Origin: Montifringilla adamsi
Lineage: Eukaryota > Chordata > Aves > Passeriformes > Passeridae
Length of the DNA stretch: 64,000 nt
NCBI GenBank assembly: GCA_017590115.1
Contig: JAGGNK010000114.1
Location: 1,748,867-1,812,866 of the forward strand
Direction: 5' to 3'
The position numbers and the translations under genes were made by a program. Under the pieces are notes generated by a model. It searched no databases. It was not told the DNA's origin and saw only the letters and a list, made by a program, of their open reading frames with translations. Positions 47,885 to 61,042 of the stretch are shown here, piece by piece (the stretch's first letter is position 1; the number at the start of each line of letters is the position of its first letter).

Positions 47885-48352
47885 AAAAAGTTAAGTTTAG
47901 TCTCTTCAAATCTGGCAAATTTGGGAGACACTGTGATTTTAAAAACATGAACAGCTTTATAGAGGGTGGATGGACAGACAATTGTTTCCCTTTTCCACTC
48001 TAAGGGGGGAGATCAGAAACTACGTGCAGGCTGCTGACCTAGAATGAAGCGGAGGAGACAGGTCTTCTTCATGGAGCAGACAACAGACCTGTGGAACTCT
48101 GCTAAATCACACAACAACTGCAAAAAAGTTGCCTCAGATCAGGGGGACCCAGAATACATATTTGAGAGATATATCCACTGACAGTTCCTAAATATGTATC
48201 ATTACATTTGGTTAAAGAAGCCAATGATGTGACCCTCACTGGTGGCCTGGAAAGTATTAGAGGGACATGGCAAATAGGGTTGGCTTGTTCTTACTCTTGC
48301 TTGCTGGCTGATGGCCATTGCTGGAGATAGGACTGTGGTCTGAACTACCCTT
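47885..48352 (+). mobile_element. Ancient CR1/L3-like LINE fragment, plus orientation
   Basis: The segment shows the older CR1/L3 3' order. Near 47930-48120 are a fragment like 'acagctttatagagggtgga', then 'gaagcggaggagacaggtct', 'tcttcatggagcagacaa' and 'gacctgtggaactctgct'. About 48320-48350 brings gctggagataggactgtggt, then ctgaactaccc. This matches the family logic of amniote-wide old CR1 copies. It is heavily diverged with approximate ends. Confidence 0.6.
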
Positions 48353-51300
48353 GGTTTAAAGCAAAACTGTCATTATTGCATTGTTTTGGACCAACATTAA
48401 GGAGTCCTTGATTTTTTCCTTCCTGGCAAAATGACTTTTTTTTCACTGTGGCTGGCACTGGCCACTCAAATATATGTTAGTCTTTAGATTCACTGCCTCT
48501 TGGCTAATTGAAATGGAAATCCATAGTAGATTTTTATATTTAAGGGCATAAATACCCTGAAAATTCTGTATATAATACATATTTAAGTCAAAAATATTTA
48601 ATACATGTAGAACTCATAACTCTAACTAATTTTTATCCTTAGCTTTAGAATCTGTCACTCAGTATCACCTTTAAGGAATAGAAACCACATAATTTTTTTC
48701 TAGATTCCTTCAAAAGTAATAGCAGTCTCAGAACAGTTTGCACACAAGTAAATTCACAATTCAGCATGACAAGCAACTGTGGATTGATTTCTAAAGTTTT
48801 CAATTATCCAGGGGCATTCCTCATCTTTATGTACAATTGCAGTTTGGCTGGACATAAAAGACACATGCATGCTTCTGAATATTCCATGCCTGAATTAGAG
48901 GGTTTCCCTGATATGTCCTTTTTGACTTTTTTATTTTATTTTTTATATAGTGATAGAAATGTGGCAAGTGGTATTCAAAGCACTGAATTTGAACATTGTA
49001 AAGCATATTATGTTGATTGTCCTGGCATAAATTTGTTTCAGACTTAGGCTGGTTCAGGAGGCAACATTTGGGGCTAGGATGTAGCTTCAAGGTTGCAGCT
49101 GTCTGGCACTCCAAAGCAGCTCTGGAGAAAATAATTTTCATTGTCAAATAAATCAGTCTATTATGCTTTAACTTGATAAATTATTGAAAAGATGCTACTG
49201 AAAGAGGAAAGCAATAATTGGTGATATTTTGCTTACACTGATTTAGAAAGTGAGGTAAAGTACTGGAATTAATCTCAAAAGCCTTTGCAGAAGTTTGGAG
49301 ATTTGGGTTTATAAGTAGGTTTAACACAAGTTCTGAAATGTCCTGTATCACAAGACATAGTTTAAGGTTTAATTATAGCACTTTATGCTCATGATCCAAG
49401 CATTGGCAATGGGCTTACTAGGTTAAAAAACACCTGCACAGGAAAGCAGGTGAGATCTGGCACAAAAGAGTTCTCCTGCAGGCCACAAATGGAGGAGGAG
49501 ACTGTGCGAGACAAGATGATAAGAACACTGAAGAACACATGAGATTTTCACCTACATTATGAAAACAACTCTCTGGAATGTTGTGGGATTTCTGGACATG
49601 ATTAGTAGACATCTATCAGAACATTTTGTTCAAATTACTTCTGCTCAGACAGCAATTGTATTTAGCAGCAGAACAGGAGATTAATGGGTTTGGAATGATC
49701 AGACAATAAAACCAAAATTATGTAACATTTTATTTTGATGAATATTGCCATAAAATAATTCCTCTATCTCCTTGCCATTTATTGTTTTAGTATAAAAGTA
49801 TTTCCAGGGTAATATATTTTCTAACTTTCATTAAACATATACCTTTGGGTTTTCAGAAAACAGAAATAAAACCATTTAACTGGTATAATTCTTATAAAAG
49901 CTATACCTTTCTTGCTGTCTCCCAAACATCAGATTTTAATCTAATAAATTCTGTCAAGTTCTTAAAGTAGAACAGTGAATGGAAACAAAACTGTTACAGA
50001 AGCAGGGAGCCAGTGAGACACTCTAAGCTCTCCCTCTGGCTCTTGCACAGCCTGTGGACACCATGCGCAAATGGCTGGTTACTGGGGCATGCTGATAGTG
50101 TGCTATTGTTTTTCAGACTGTTTCTTGGTTCCTTGTACCCACACTGCATCTAAACCTTGCAGTTTCTTTCTGCTTTTCAAAAAAAAAGCTTTTATAAGAT
50201 TTCCTCCCGTTAATTAAAAACTTCATTTCCCACCTAAATTTATACAACATCTTTTTTTTGCCCCTCTAGGCAAAGAGAATTTTTTTTATTAATGCTGGTC
50301 CAGGACAACTATTGCAAATCCATATTTTCTTAAACCACTGAAAGTTCTCTCTCTGTTTGAATCCCTTTACTGGTTTCTGTTTCTGTATTCTAACAGCTGT
50401 AGCTTAAGCATATTTCCTTTTCAGGCCCTTCACAGCCAATCTCCATTTTGGATGTCATTTTTGACACTGTCAAAATAACCTCTTATCATTTTTGATTTGT
50501 TGCTGGAAAGTTCTAATCCTCCTTCTAATGAGCCCTGCCCTTGTCACCTGTTATTTCCAACAGTATTTTAATTTTTACTGGTTTTTAATGCTACTGCTTT
50601 TCTATGAAAGGACCTCCCTAAAAGTCAAATCATTGCTTTTCTGTAAGTTTCTCCTTGGGACTCTCCTCTGTGCTAATACCTGCAGAAAATCTGACACTTC
50701 CTCAGCCAACAGGGTGATTAATGCAATTTTCTTCTCTTGAGTTCTCTTATACCTAATTCATCTTTCTTTGCAGTGTTAAATATTACATATCTTTCTTTGG
50801 CATAGCATTTTTCTTGTTCTGTTCCTGGTTAACTGGCTATAATCAAGACTAAAATTTCAAAAGTAGACAGACATAAGCAAGAAAATTAGAAAACAAAAGG
50901 AAATAAATACTGAAGCACACACATGCTTTTTTTCGCATAGGAATTATCAGCATTTCTAGAAGTCTTGGAAGTTTCATTTTGAACACTGCATGAGAAAATT
51001 TCAGTGCTGAGGATATCACCAGAAATATCTGCTCTTCAGATTTGAAAAGGAAGGTTTGCGAAACTATGATTTAAATTATTTCCATTTGCAAACAGTGCCA
51101 CATCCTATTGAATGGAAGCAGGACAAATGCAAAAGACTAATAATCAAAGCAAAAGAATAGTTATATGAAGGTATGAGAATATTTTCATTTTAATCATAAG
51201 GTTTTAATTTTTTCAATTTCCTTAGCACTAAAGGCACCAGATAAATCACCGTTGTTTTTTTTATTTACTGCTGGTACTTCTGTCATGCCTCATAATCATT

Positions 51301-52569
51301 TCCCAAAGAGCAGATGAGTGTGTGGGGAGATCAAATACTGAGCCAATGCAACCTGAGCGCCCTAATATTCAACTTCATAAGCATGATATAGTCCAAGCTC
51401 CACAATGATGTAATTGACAGCATCACTAGAGACCCAAAGAAAATAAATTATATACCAGCTGATACTCTTAGGCCAAAATATATTCAGGAAAAATTCTTCA
51501 AAGCCAGATCAGTACTGCAAAATGCATTAATTATTAGTAACATGTCAAGTAATATTTGCTTTGCATCACTACACATTAAAAGTAGATCCACATTATCAGC
51601 TTCCTCCCATTTTTCACTGGCAGTCATGAGATGGTACTTTATGATTATATTAATTTTACTTGTTTGTGCTGTTCCTCTTTAAAAATGATCACCTGGCCTA
51701 AGTGCAGTCCTGTTTTTTGGTCAAAATGTCCATGGCTACAGCTCCTCCCTCCCAGTCCTCCATCTGTTTCTCTAGATTTCTTTGGGTCCTTGCAAGTTGG
51801 GTAAGTAAGGTCACTTTGCCAGTGTGCCGTACTCCCTGCCATGGGAGAGCTGCTTCCATGCTCAGCCCAGGCAAAGCACAGGGAAAGCAGCACTAATTGA
51901 GGTACTTAAGGAAGATCTGTGTAAAAAAAAGTAGGCATTTGTGGCCTTTAGGCACCTCAGGAAGCTAGAGAGGGTGTTTGTTTCTTTATCTTGGAGTTAA
52001 GAACATCAATGATAATTGGTATGCTTACATACTTTTTTTGGATCTTAACCTTGAACACATTACAAAGGCCCAAGATTTGTTTAATCATCTTTTATTCTTT
52101 AGTTTCATAATATCTCCAAAAAATTTTCCATTACCCTGTTCTGTGAAGCTCATACCAAAAATATTTGTCTTGGCTGACAGCCAAATGAAGCAGTGTAGCT
52201 AACATCTGTCACAGATTAGTGGATTGAAAAATTACAAGAAACAAATTTGGTTATCTGTGCCTAGTACCATTTGAGATGTCTTTTCATTTCTTTATGACAC
52301 CAGCTCACTTGTGCCTAAGGCTTTCCAGCTAACTAGCAAATACCAGGAGCCTTCATATATCTGTAATGTTTTCTAAAATGACCACAAGTCAAATATAATT
52401 GTGAATGACACATTCATTGTCTTAATCATATGGCAGTCCCTGAAGAGGTCAGAGCAACTTGTGCTTAACATTAATAAAAACACAGACAAAAGCATCCATG
52501 CCACAGTAAATGTATGGATATGCAGGGACATGCAGTATGTAAATGAAGGGACATGAATAATTTATTTAC
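48353..52569. other. No gene supported
   Basis: AT-rich sequence. Opposing frames of 93 and 106 codons overlap at 48766-49147, neither with splice context. A 25-bp block at 51745-51769 has a good acceptor and a consensus donor (TTGG|gtaagt), but is too short to call. Confidence 0.5.
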
Positions 52570-52674
52570 CTCAAGGAGGGTTTGCAGGTTCTTAAAGACA
52601 TTCAGATTCTCACTGATGTCTGAATAAGAAAAGATGCATGCACAATATTGAAGAACCCTGGTTTGTACCTTTTC
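52570..52674 (-). CDS. Candidate minus-strand internal exon, 105 bp
   Basis: Read on the minus strand, a good acceptor (tctctttttagctcag) opens 35 codons, EKVQTRVLQYCACIFSYSDI onward to FKNLQTLLE, ending at a donor (CTTGAG|gtaaat). Phase is 0 at both ends. The peptide is rich in Leu, Ser and Asn with regularly spaced hydrophobics, consistent with helices. It is one of the better exon candidates by composition and splice sites. It would be the most 5' visible exon of any long minus-strand gene covering the window. No family is recognised. Confidence 0.38.
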
Positions 52675-54176
52675 CTGAGCTAAAAAGAGAAAAGAGAGAT
52701 TTTTTTTTCCTAAGAGAAAAAAAATGCATTTCAAATTTCTATGTTATGTCTTTTTATTTGTGTTTGGCTTTTTTAAAATTTCTATTTCATAGTTCTTAAA
52801 GAAAAAAAATCTTAAAAGAACCACTTTCATTCTCTTTTTTATAGAAACTCCATGGATTGCTACTGGAAAATTGATTCACTACTCTTAAAGGACTTATAAA
52901 ATCTTTCAGTAATATTTCCCAGAGTAGTAAATAATGTATTTTTCAGTAAAGTAAGCAAATATAATATGGGACACATATAGGGCTCAGAGCTGTTGGGTTA
53001 GAAGCCACTGGACTGACTTTAAATATGATTTAAGATCCTTGAAGAAAGGAGTAGCTGAAGAGGGAGCAAACATTCAAATATGCTTCAACAAGAAAGGACA
53101 GCCCAGAATGGAACATATGAAATGAAGGTACTCAGAAAGCATAGAAGAAGTTAAGACAAAAAATTACAAGGGGAAAAAAATCAGACAGCATTAAAAGCTT
53201 GAAGTAACATTTGAATGAAAATGATTGAAAATCAACAAAGACCTCTCATGACTTGTGTTCTTTGACTGTGTCTTGGTAGCAATTGCAAGAAAAAAGGTGT
53301 GATTGGAGTTGCTGAAATTACTTTGAGAAGTATTTCATTTCAGTTCTGGTAAAGAAAAAAATGTGTGTTCTAAATATCTTGAAACTTTATATAGATCCTG
53401 TTTTTATAGATACGCTTGCATGATCCTAATTTGATGCCAAATACAATTGATAGGATTGATTTGGGATGGGATTAGTTGAATATAACTTTAGCCACTTGAA
53501 AATAAATATCTACCCCAAGCTACTTGTATAGGCTGTCCATACTGTCAGTGCAGCAGACAAATAACACTAGGGTATGATTCATCCTGTCCTGAGTTTGATG
53601 CCTAAAATAAGTGAGATCAGTTACCATTTGGAGGTGTCACTCTTATCTCCTGAATATAAGTAGTGTAAGCATTCACTTTCATAGTTAAGTCAGGAGATAA
53701 ATTTAACTTTCTCAGTCTACATTAAGTGGCATTAAAAAACTCATATTTTCCTAAGTGAAATATGTGTGTGGTCATCAATACCTGTTCAGAATTTGTTATG
53801 GTCATATAGAAAATACAATATATTTTAACTTCTATTTTGTGAATACTTCATTAGCAGCAATAAAAAGGAAGGTTGGTAAATTACTCAGCTTTCTAACAAA
53901 GTCACAAGCTTCATTAGAAAGAACTTCCAGTGTATCTTCAGACCAGCCGAGCAAGTAGGATAAGAATTCAATTTATATTTTTTTTTAGTCCCATACATTC
54001 TATGCAAGAATCTTATACAAAGAAAACCATTACCCATTTTTCCTTGAACTCTAAAATACAACTCCCTGTTACGTGCTGCATGAGACATTACACCTGTTCT
54101 TGTGACATGTTCTGTGAGATAGATCATAAAGTTCCCTTGCTTTATTCTCTCTGCTTTCTGTTATTTAATAGTATTT

Positions 54177-54180
<4 letters not shown>

Positions 54181-54217
<37 letters not shown>
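54181..54217. repeat. Poly-T tract, 37 nt
   Basis: An uninterrupted run of 37 T, the longest homopolymer in the window. Read on the minus strand it could be a poly-A tail, but no retroposed body was identified. Confidence 0.95.
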
Positions 54218-54221
<4 letters not shown>

Positions 54222-55479
54222 CAGAAAATAACAGTGCCAAACATTGCTACATTGCTTGGTGTAGGATTTCCATCCTTATATATACTGGAAGAGAGTAAAA
54301 CCACACCTTCTATACTATGCCTAGGCTTTTTAATTGTTTTTCATTTGTTTGCCCTTTTTTAATACCCATGGTATTATATAATAGAGATTGGTTTTAAAAG
54401 AAAGTAACAGTCACAGTTGTGGCTATTTCAAGTAGCTTCCAGGTATTTGTGATGTGTGCAAAAGAGTTGAGCCCTTAAGGTTCTTAAGGTTCTTAATATT
54501 TTTAGACTAAGAAACATCTATTACTTTAATTATGGTCACAGTGATTTAGGCACTGATGTACCTTGATAATCTTCCACACTGCAGGAGAATGTGACATACC
54601 TCCGGAGTTCTAGAGAGTGAGCCCCTGTAGTTTGACTGTGCACAAGTTTGTGTAGCAGCAGGAGCAAAGACTTTCAGGGATACAATCTTGGATTTATATC
54701 CCATGTTAAGACTGCAAAGTCCCTGAACAACATTGAAACTCATGATACTGATGGTGTTTGCAGAGACCTCCAACATCAATTATGCTTTCCTAATTCCTTC
54801 TTCTGTACTGTTATAGGATTCCAAGATAGTTGACCTGAATCTGTAGCTGCTTTTATATCTAACAATAAATTATAAACACAAACATTGCCTGGAATGTTTT
54901 GGAAGAATCATGGGAGGACCACAAGTTGCTCAAAAGCCTGCAATTCAATGCTGAAAAAACTTTCCAGATATGTGTGGTTAATATTCATCATTATGTGCAT
55001 TTTTTCCAATATGACTAAAAAGCTTTCAGGCCAGTCTTGCATTCCTGCTCACCTAATTCAAACGATGACCCAGTGCAATTGGACACAGTGAACAAAGTGT
55101 GCTTTGTAAGCAGTAAAGACTCTTCCTTTTCTGAGCCCAGTCAAGATCCACTTGTCATTTATCTGCTGAGAACCGTGGCATTCCCCTTCCTGATTTCTGC
55201 TGGCTGTCTCTGTTTTGCAAATCACACCTCAAAAGTACTCTCTGGCAAACAGTGTTGTCTGTGGCACTGCCAATGTAATCTGTGATAATTTTGGGGTTTG
55301 TATATCTTTCCTTATCTATATAAAGATGAATACATAATGCTGTTGTTTTTTTAGAACAATGGTAAAGTACTATTTGATGCTGCATGGCAGAATGATAATG
55401 GTTGCCAGGAAAAATGGTCTGAAAATCAGCAGTAAGGAACTAGACAAGTGCTGGAGCCAAAGCAGAAGCACAGCTGAGT

Positions 55480-55830
55480 AAGAGAGGGCAACCGGGGCCA
55501 GGGGCTCCTAGGGGAAGGTGGGGGCTCCCATGGGGGATCTCTGGGGCAGGGCTTAGCAGCCAGAGCCCATCATACCCATCCTACCCCCCCAGCCAGGAGC
55601 AGGACAGCCAGGGGGATTGGTTCCTCTCTGGGGATGGTGATGGGCTGAGGATGGGCCAGGACAGGGCTTGCTGGTGATGACTGAGACCGGGTTCAGTGAA
55701 GGAAAAGAGAGACAGACATGGCTGTAGGAAAACTAAGCAGGAGAATGGGAGCCACATCCAAGGCAGCACCAAGGAAAGGGGGCCAACCTCTGGTTTCCAA
55801 CTCTTCCTTTGCAGCAGAACAAAGGGGTAG
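55480..55830. other. GC-rich block of unknown origin
   Basis: Sharply richer in G on the plus strand than its AT-rich surroundings (aggggctcctaggggaaggt, gggatctctggggcagggct, cctacccccccagcc). CpG is not notably enriched, so it is not a typical CpG-island promoter. It may be a piece of an unrecognised LTR or other repeat. No open frame with a recognisable product is present. Confidence 0.5.
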
Positions 55831-56204
55831 GGGTGTACTCAGGACAAGTCCTGAGAAGGACTCCTTGAACAGCCACTAGCAGTGTCTCTATCAACAAGGA
55901 CATGTATGGTATTACTGCTTCTAGAATGCCTTAGATATGTGAGGCATTTTCTTGGCAAAGAGTGAGACAAATTTTGGTACAATGTGCAAGGCAGGCCATT
56001 TCTTGTAGCTGAGTGCTGTGGGCATGGTTCCTCAAGCAGTGATCTGTGGCCAAGTTCCATCTGCATGGCCTTGCCAAGCAGCTGCCAAGTGGGCATGGAA
56101 AGGAAAAGCTCACCAGCCGCGCAAGGCTCCTGTGCTCTTGGCTCATCTAAATCTGATACTGATTTGCTGACTTTGTCTTTCTACTGTTAAGACACCATCT
56201 TCAG

Positions 56205-56267
56205 CCAGGCTACATGGACATGAAGGAAAACCTGGCATCTTATTCTGAGGCACAGAGGAGCGTGGAG
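56205..56267 (+). CDS. Candidate plus-strand exon, 63 bp
   Basis: A 63-bp block lies between an acceptor (agacaccatcttcag) and a consensus donor (GTGGAG|gtaaga). One frame is open: PGYMDMKENLASYSEAQRSV plus E, phase 0 at both ends. The other two frames hit stops. The composition looks coding. It is short and isolated, and no partner exon was established. Confidence 0.22.
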
Positions 56268-59200
56268 GTAAGAAACCCATGCACCTTTAAGTTTTCTTTC
56301 TAAGTGCTGCCCAAAGCTTCTGGCCCCTGTGCAGTGCAGGACCTGCTTCATCCTCAGCTTCCTGCTCCAGCCATTGCTGAAAGCCTTGCAGAATCAGTGA
56401 CCCATTGGGACAAGGTTTCTGATACTAAGGACAAGATGAAAACAGATAAAGAAAAAACAAGAGGGACATATCACCAGTGAAATCATCTGTGTAGAAAGCA
56501 AAATTCACTACCTTGCTGTTGTGTGCATTGTATAATGTAAATGGAAAGAAGTGAAGGTATGTTTCTGAGCTCCCTAGGAGCACTCAGAATTCACAGCTCC
56601 TGTTCCTATCTAATGTCTGTCAAAGTGGCACATCCTACCACAGAAGAAGACAAAATCTGAGCTCCCTCTCAGGGAGGGGGGACCTACTGCTAGATTACAG
56701 GACTCTATGATTTCGCCAGAAATCAGAAACAGTAATCCAGCTGCTAGGGAAAAGACATTTTCCCTGTGGGTAGCCCTGACTACCGGTTCTTGCTGCATTC
56801 ATACCCAAAGGCAGCTGTCATTCAAATGCTCTTGCATACCAACAAACCTTACTTTGCAACTAACACCAGAAATTGATATACTGAAAAACACTATTCAACC
56901 TTAAATTGGAGAAGTTACTGCAATCCAGATGTCACTGTAATTTTCATATTACCCAAGTGAAAGCAAAATATCTCTTCCTTCTGCTAAGCAACAGAAACAA
57001 CACAATCGAGAAAAATAACTTTAACATTCTGCATTTTTTAATTAATTACAGCTGATTGACTCATTTGTATGTTTGGAAATTTAATATTTTGATCCACATG
57101 GAAATATTTACTGCATAAAACAAAGCAATAAATATTTTTTCATCATATGGAAATACTGTACATTTGCAACTACATAAGCATGTTTGAAGAGAAACGGCTT
57201 CTGAGCAACTATTTTGGAGCTCTGGCTTGGGACCTTGAACCTTTTTGAGAAGCAGCTGTTTTTAAAGCATCCCTTCTCTCCTATTCTCCTGATAAGGATG
57301 TATAATGAAGATATTTGCTTATCACAATGTAGTTTATAAGTTCTACAGAACTTAAACCGAGATACTTGAAGATCTAAAGTAAATTGTTTTCCTAGTATAA
57401 ACACATATATGTGTTAACAACGAGATAGAAACCAATCCTTTTAATGGTATTTACCTAGGATATATCCTTGATGTTCTTTGCCTAATATCATAATGAACCC
57501 TTTAAAGTAAAAAGTAAATAGGAGCACAAAGGATAGATCAGTGTTGGAATCCTAGGTGGTAAGCAATCACTGCTCCAAAGCTCAGATTTTCCTTGTTCCC
57601 TTTAGAATTCACAAGCTTTCTGGCCAGCAATAAGCTGCCTCTGGGGTTTCTAATTAATAAGTGCTGAGACCACTGGATACAAAGCAATAACCAGGTATGT
57701 GTTATTTTTTCTGATTCAAATGAATCAAAAACTTCCAGTCTGTTAATTTTGTCCTTCCAAGCTTAACATTGAATCAACTGTTTCCTGTCTAAATCATTCA
57801 AGCTTTATGCCAATATGAATATCATCTGTCTCCCACAGCTGGCATACTGTTGGCTTAAAAGCATAAAGCTGGCATGCAATCTGTATCCTGTGTCCTGAAT
57901 ACTTGGGCTGAAATTGTGTACCCAGAATTGATTTTTCATTGGATATATATATGTTTCAGGGAAATAGCAGTCAGATCTGATGTGAGAGACATGAAAGCCA
58001 CAGATACTTCTGATCTCTGCATAGCTTTAAGTTCTGTCACTTTAAGTTCAAAAGATATACTGCAGCTTAGTTTATGGATTTGAGTTAACTGCGTAGGAAG
58101 TTTAACATTGACTTCATTGGTTCACTTTCTCCTACACAAAGAAGCCCTGTGATTAGTGATAACTCTTTGATTCTGCTTGAACTCTTAGAAACATCTGGCC
58201 TTTTACAGTTTCCTGACAGAAGGCAGGCATTTTTGCCTCTCCTATGGTAAAATAACGTGTCATCGTAATGACTTAATTACCCATAAAGCAAAGTGATGGG
58301 CTGACACAATAGTCATAAAACATTTCAAGTCCATTTGGGAAAAAAATATGTCTGGGGAAAAGATCAAACAGGAGTTTGTTTTCTCTTTCTTTCCTTGAAA
58401 ATGCTCACAGTAAATGAGAATGAGAAGACATTACAGCATGAAAAATCTTAATCTGCTGTTTCAATTACTAGGTCTATAAAGTGACTTTGGGATGAGATTA
58501 TTATGTCAACAACTGAAATGGAGGAATATATCAGAAATTTTTATGCAATCTGTACATAAAAGCACAAGAAAACGTGTAATAACATCATTACTATTAGTTT
58601 GCAGAAAATGAGAACTAAAGTTTAGACAGAATAAAGCACAATATACAGCATGATCTAAATGAACACACTTGACCCTGAGGCTTGATAAAGCATACACATT
58701 ACAGAAAGCAAGCAACAAAAGTGTTCAGTTAGATGCCTTTAATCTTCTTTTTTGTTTTAGCCATTCATTTTTTCACACTACTGATTAAAAGCAGCAAAGA
58801 ACACATGATTTGGCTTATGCCTTTTAACTTGTAACATTAGAAGAGCACTATTAACTTTGGAAGTTATTTTGTATTCACATTATGAACATTACTTGAATTC
58901 CTGGCCGTACTAAAATGCATGGCAGTTTGACAGTTCTCTTATTAACTTTAGCTGGGACAGTTTCTCCCCATTTTATACACATAAGGAAACTTGAGCATCA
59001 ACACACTGAACAGTGTCACAAACAAAATGACACATAGAACAAGGGACTTTCTTGGAACTTTAATTTCAAGTAAACAGTAGTGACTTACAGGAGTATATGC
59101 TCCTGTACCTACTCAAAGATATCAGTCACTATATGTTCTTGGTATTTTTGATTAATACGCATTTTCTACAGACCTTCCCCTGACCTCCGTATCAGTTGGC

Positions 59201-61042
59201 ATTGGCATGCTATATCTGACTCAGCAGATGCAAATCTGATGGGAAAATGTATCTTAATGCTACAAAGCAGTGGACAAAAGTTGATGGATGGATGTGCTGA
59301 GCTGCCAGGGCTTGCCTACCTTATATAGCAGCAATTTGAGAGGTTGGAACCAAGGAAAAACCCACTTCACAGAATTTTCTCCAATCAAACTCTGGTTTTT
59401 TTTTTGGTGGGCAGACGCGAAGTGTGTTTAAAGATTACACAGATATTTGTCCTTTTCCCTATAAAATGCTAATTCTCAAGTAAAAGGATCACAGTTAAAA
59501 CTACACACTTGTAAATGGAACACAGGGCTTTTGACAGTATTATAATTTTGCCATTAAGGCAGCTTTACCTAAGTCCTTGGGTACATGTTAGATTTCATGC
59601 ACATGGGCATTTTTATTTATTGGCTTATATGCTTCCCTGAAATGGAATATAAGGTGGGAGAAAAAAAGGGGCAAAAGTTGGAGACATAGTAGAATTAAAC
59701 TAACAGAAACACATAATCCAAAGTTATTGCAGTCTGCTGTGTCACTAATACTAACTTTATAGCCAAGATCATGAAATACTGTTCATAGTGGGGCATCTGC
59801 ACTCCATGTATTACTAGCATGCAACTCTGGGTTGGAGCACTGCAGTCATAATGAAGAGTGGCTCAAGAAGCTGAGAGAACAAAAGAAAAATGTCCATTAC
59901 AAAACTGAAGGAGGAGGGAGACAGTTGTGCTGCCTGCACTTGTTTTTAATAATGAAATTGTGTGTACACAAGAGCACACAAATACAGCTGGTGTGTGCCT
60001 CCTTTCTGTAATTAAATACTTAAAAGAAAAAAAAAAAGTACTGGAGTAATGCATGAGCAGATTCTCAAGAACAACAAGAAAAAAAAGAGCAAATCCTACT
60101 TCTCAGGCTCTGTGTTTGTTGCCATATCTTCCTCTCTGGAAAACATATGGACTGGAAAGGTGTGGTGTCTGAGGTTTGTCTGCTGAGTATGGAAGGTGAG
60201 AACATTCGTGATGTTCAAGCACAACAGCTATTCTGGAAGAGTAACTCAAAAAAAAACCACCTTTTACATGCATGCAGACAGATTCTATAGATTGCATAGA
60301 CCTATAGAAATAACAAGATTCATCAAACTTATGGGCAGCACAAATATGTTATTGATGATGGTAGCATGTTCTCATTTTGCAATTTATGTAAAAGCAAACT
60401 CACAGTGAGGGGGTGAGGAAGTTCCTCAATGCAATTTAAGTAAGAAACCCAACCAAATCAAACACAAGAACCAACTTGGATTTTAAAGCAATTCCACTAC
60501 TTAGACCTATGTGATTTAGGAAGTTGGTTTGTTCTCTGAAGGTTCTCAGAGATTAGGTTTCTCCTGCAAACCGAGTGCTGACTGCAGGGCAGTTTGCAGA
60601 GAAGACACATTCCTTCTCTAGGAAAAGTCAGGAGATTTAATATGCAGCCAGAGCTGGATGAAGCAAAATCAGATGCTCTGTGCTAGAGAAACAAAGTGGG
60701 GAAGATGATGATTTATGTTTAGAAAGGTTAAATGCTTTTTTCCAGACTTAGGAATGTTCTTTTTTTCATTATTATTACTTTCAGTAAAAGGTTTCTGAGA
60801 GGAAAAAAACCTGTGGTTTCAAGAGAATTTTTCCCCAAGACATATTAAAGTTGTGCAAGAAATCTTTATTTTTTTTCTCTCCAAAATTTAGTTTTCAAAA
60901 TGGAAATATCTGCTTTTTATTTCTTCACTCTACACACCTTATGACACCGTTCATGTTCCTGCTATTTCTTGGTAGACACATGAGGGAAGCCACAGGCACA
61001 GTACTTCTGACATTTTAACAATGTCTAGTACCCCCGATCTGT
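56268..61042. other. No gene clearly supported
   Basis: One weak plus-strand signal: an acceptor (tatatatatgtttcag) at 57959 opens 40 codons (REIAVRSDVRDMKATDTSDL onward) to a TGA at 58083, with no donor. The rest is AT-rich unique DNA with no recognised repeats or RNA genes. Confidence 0.5.

Larger units (their letters stand above)
52675..56204. other. No gene supported; poly-T tract and GC-rich block
   Basis: Holds the 37-nt T tract (54181-54217) and a GC-rich block at about 55480-55830. No exon or transposon was recognised. Confidence 0.5.

Noticed and set aside
48766..49147. Overlapping opposite-strand frames of 93 and 106 codons
   Set aside because: Neither has splice context or recognisable features; mirrored openness points to chance.
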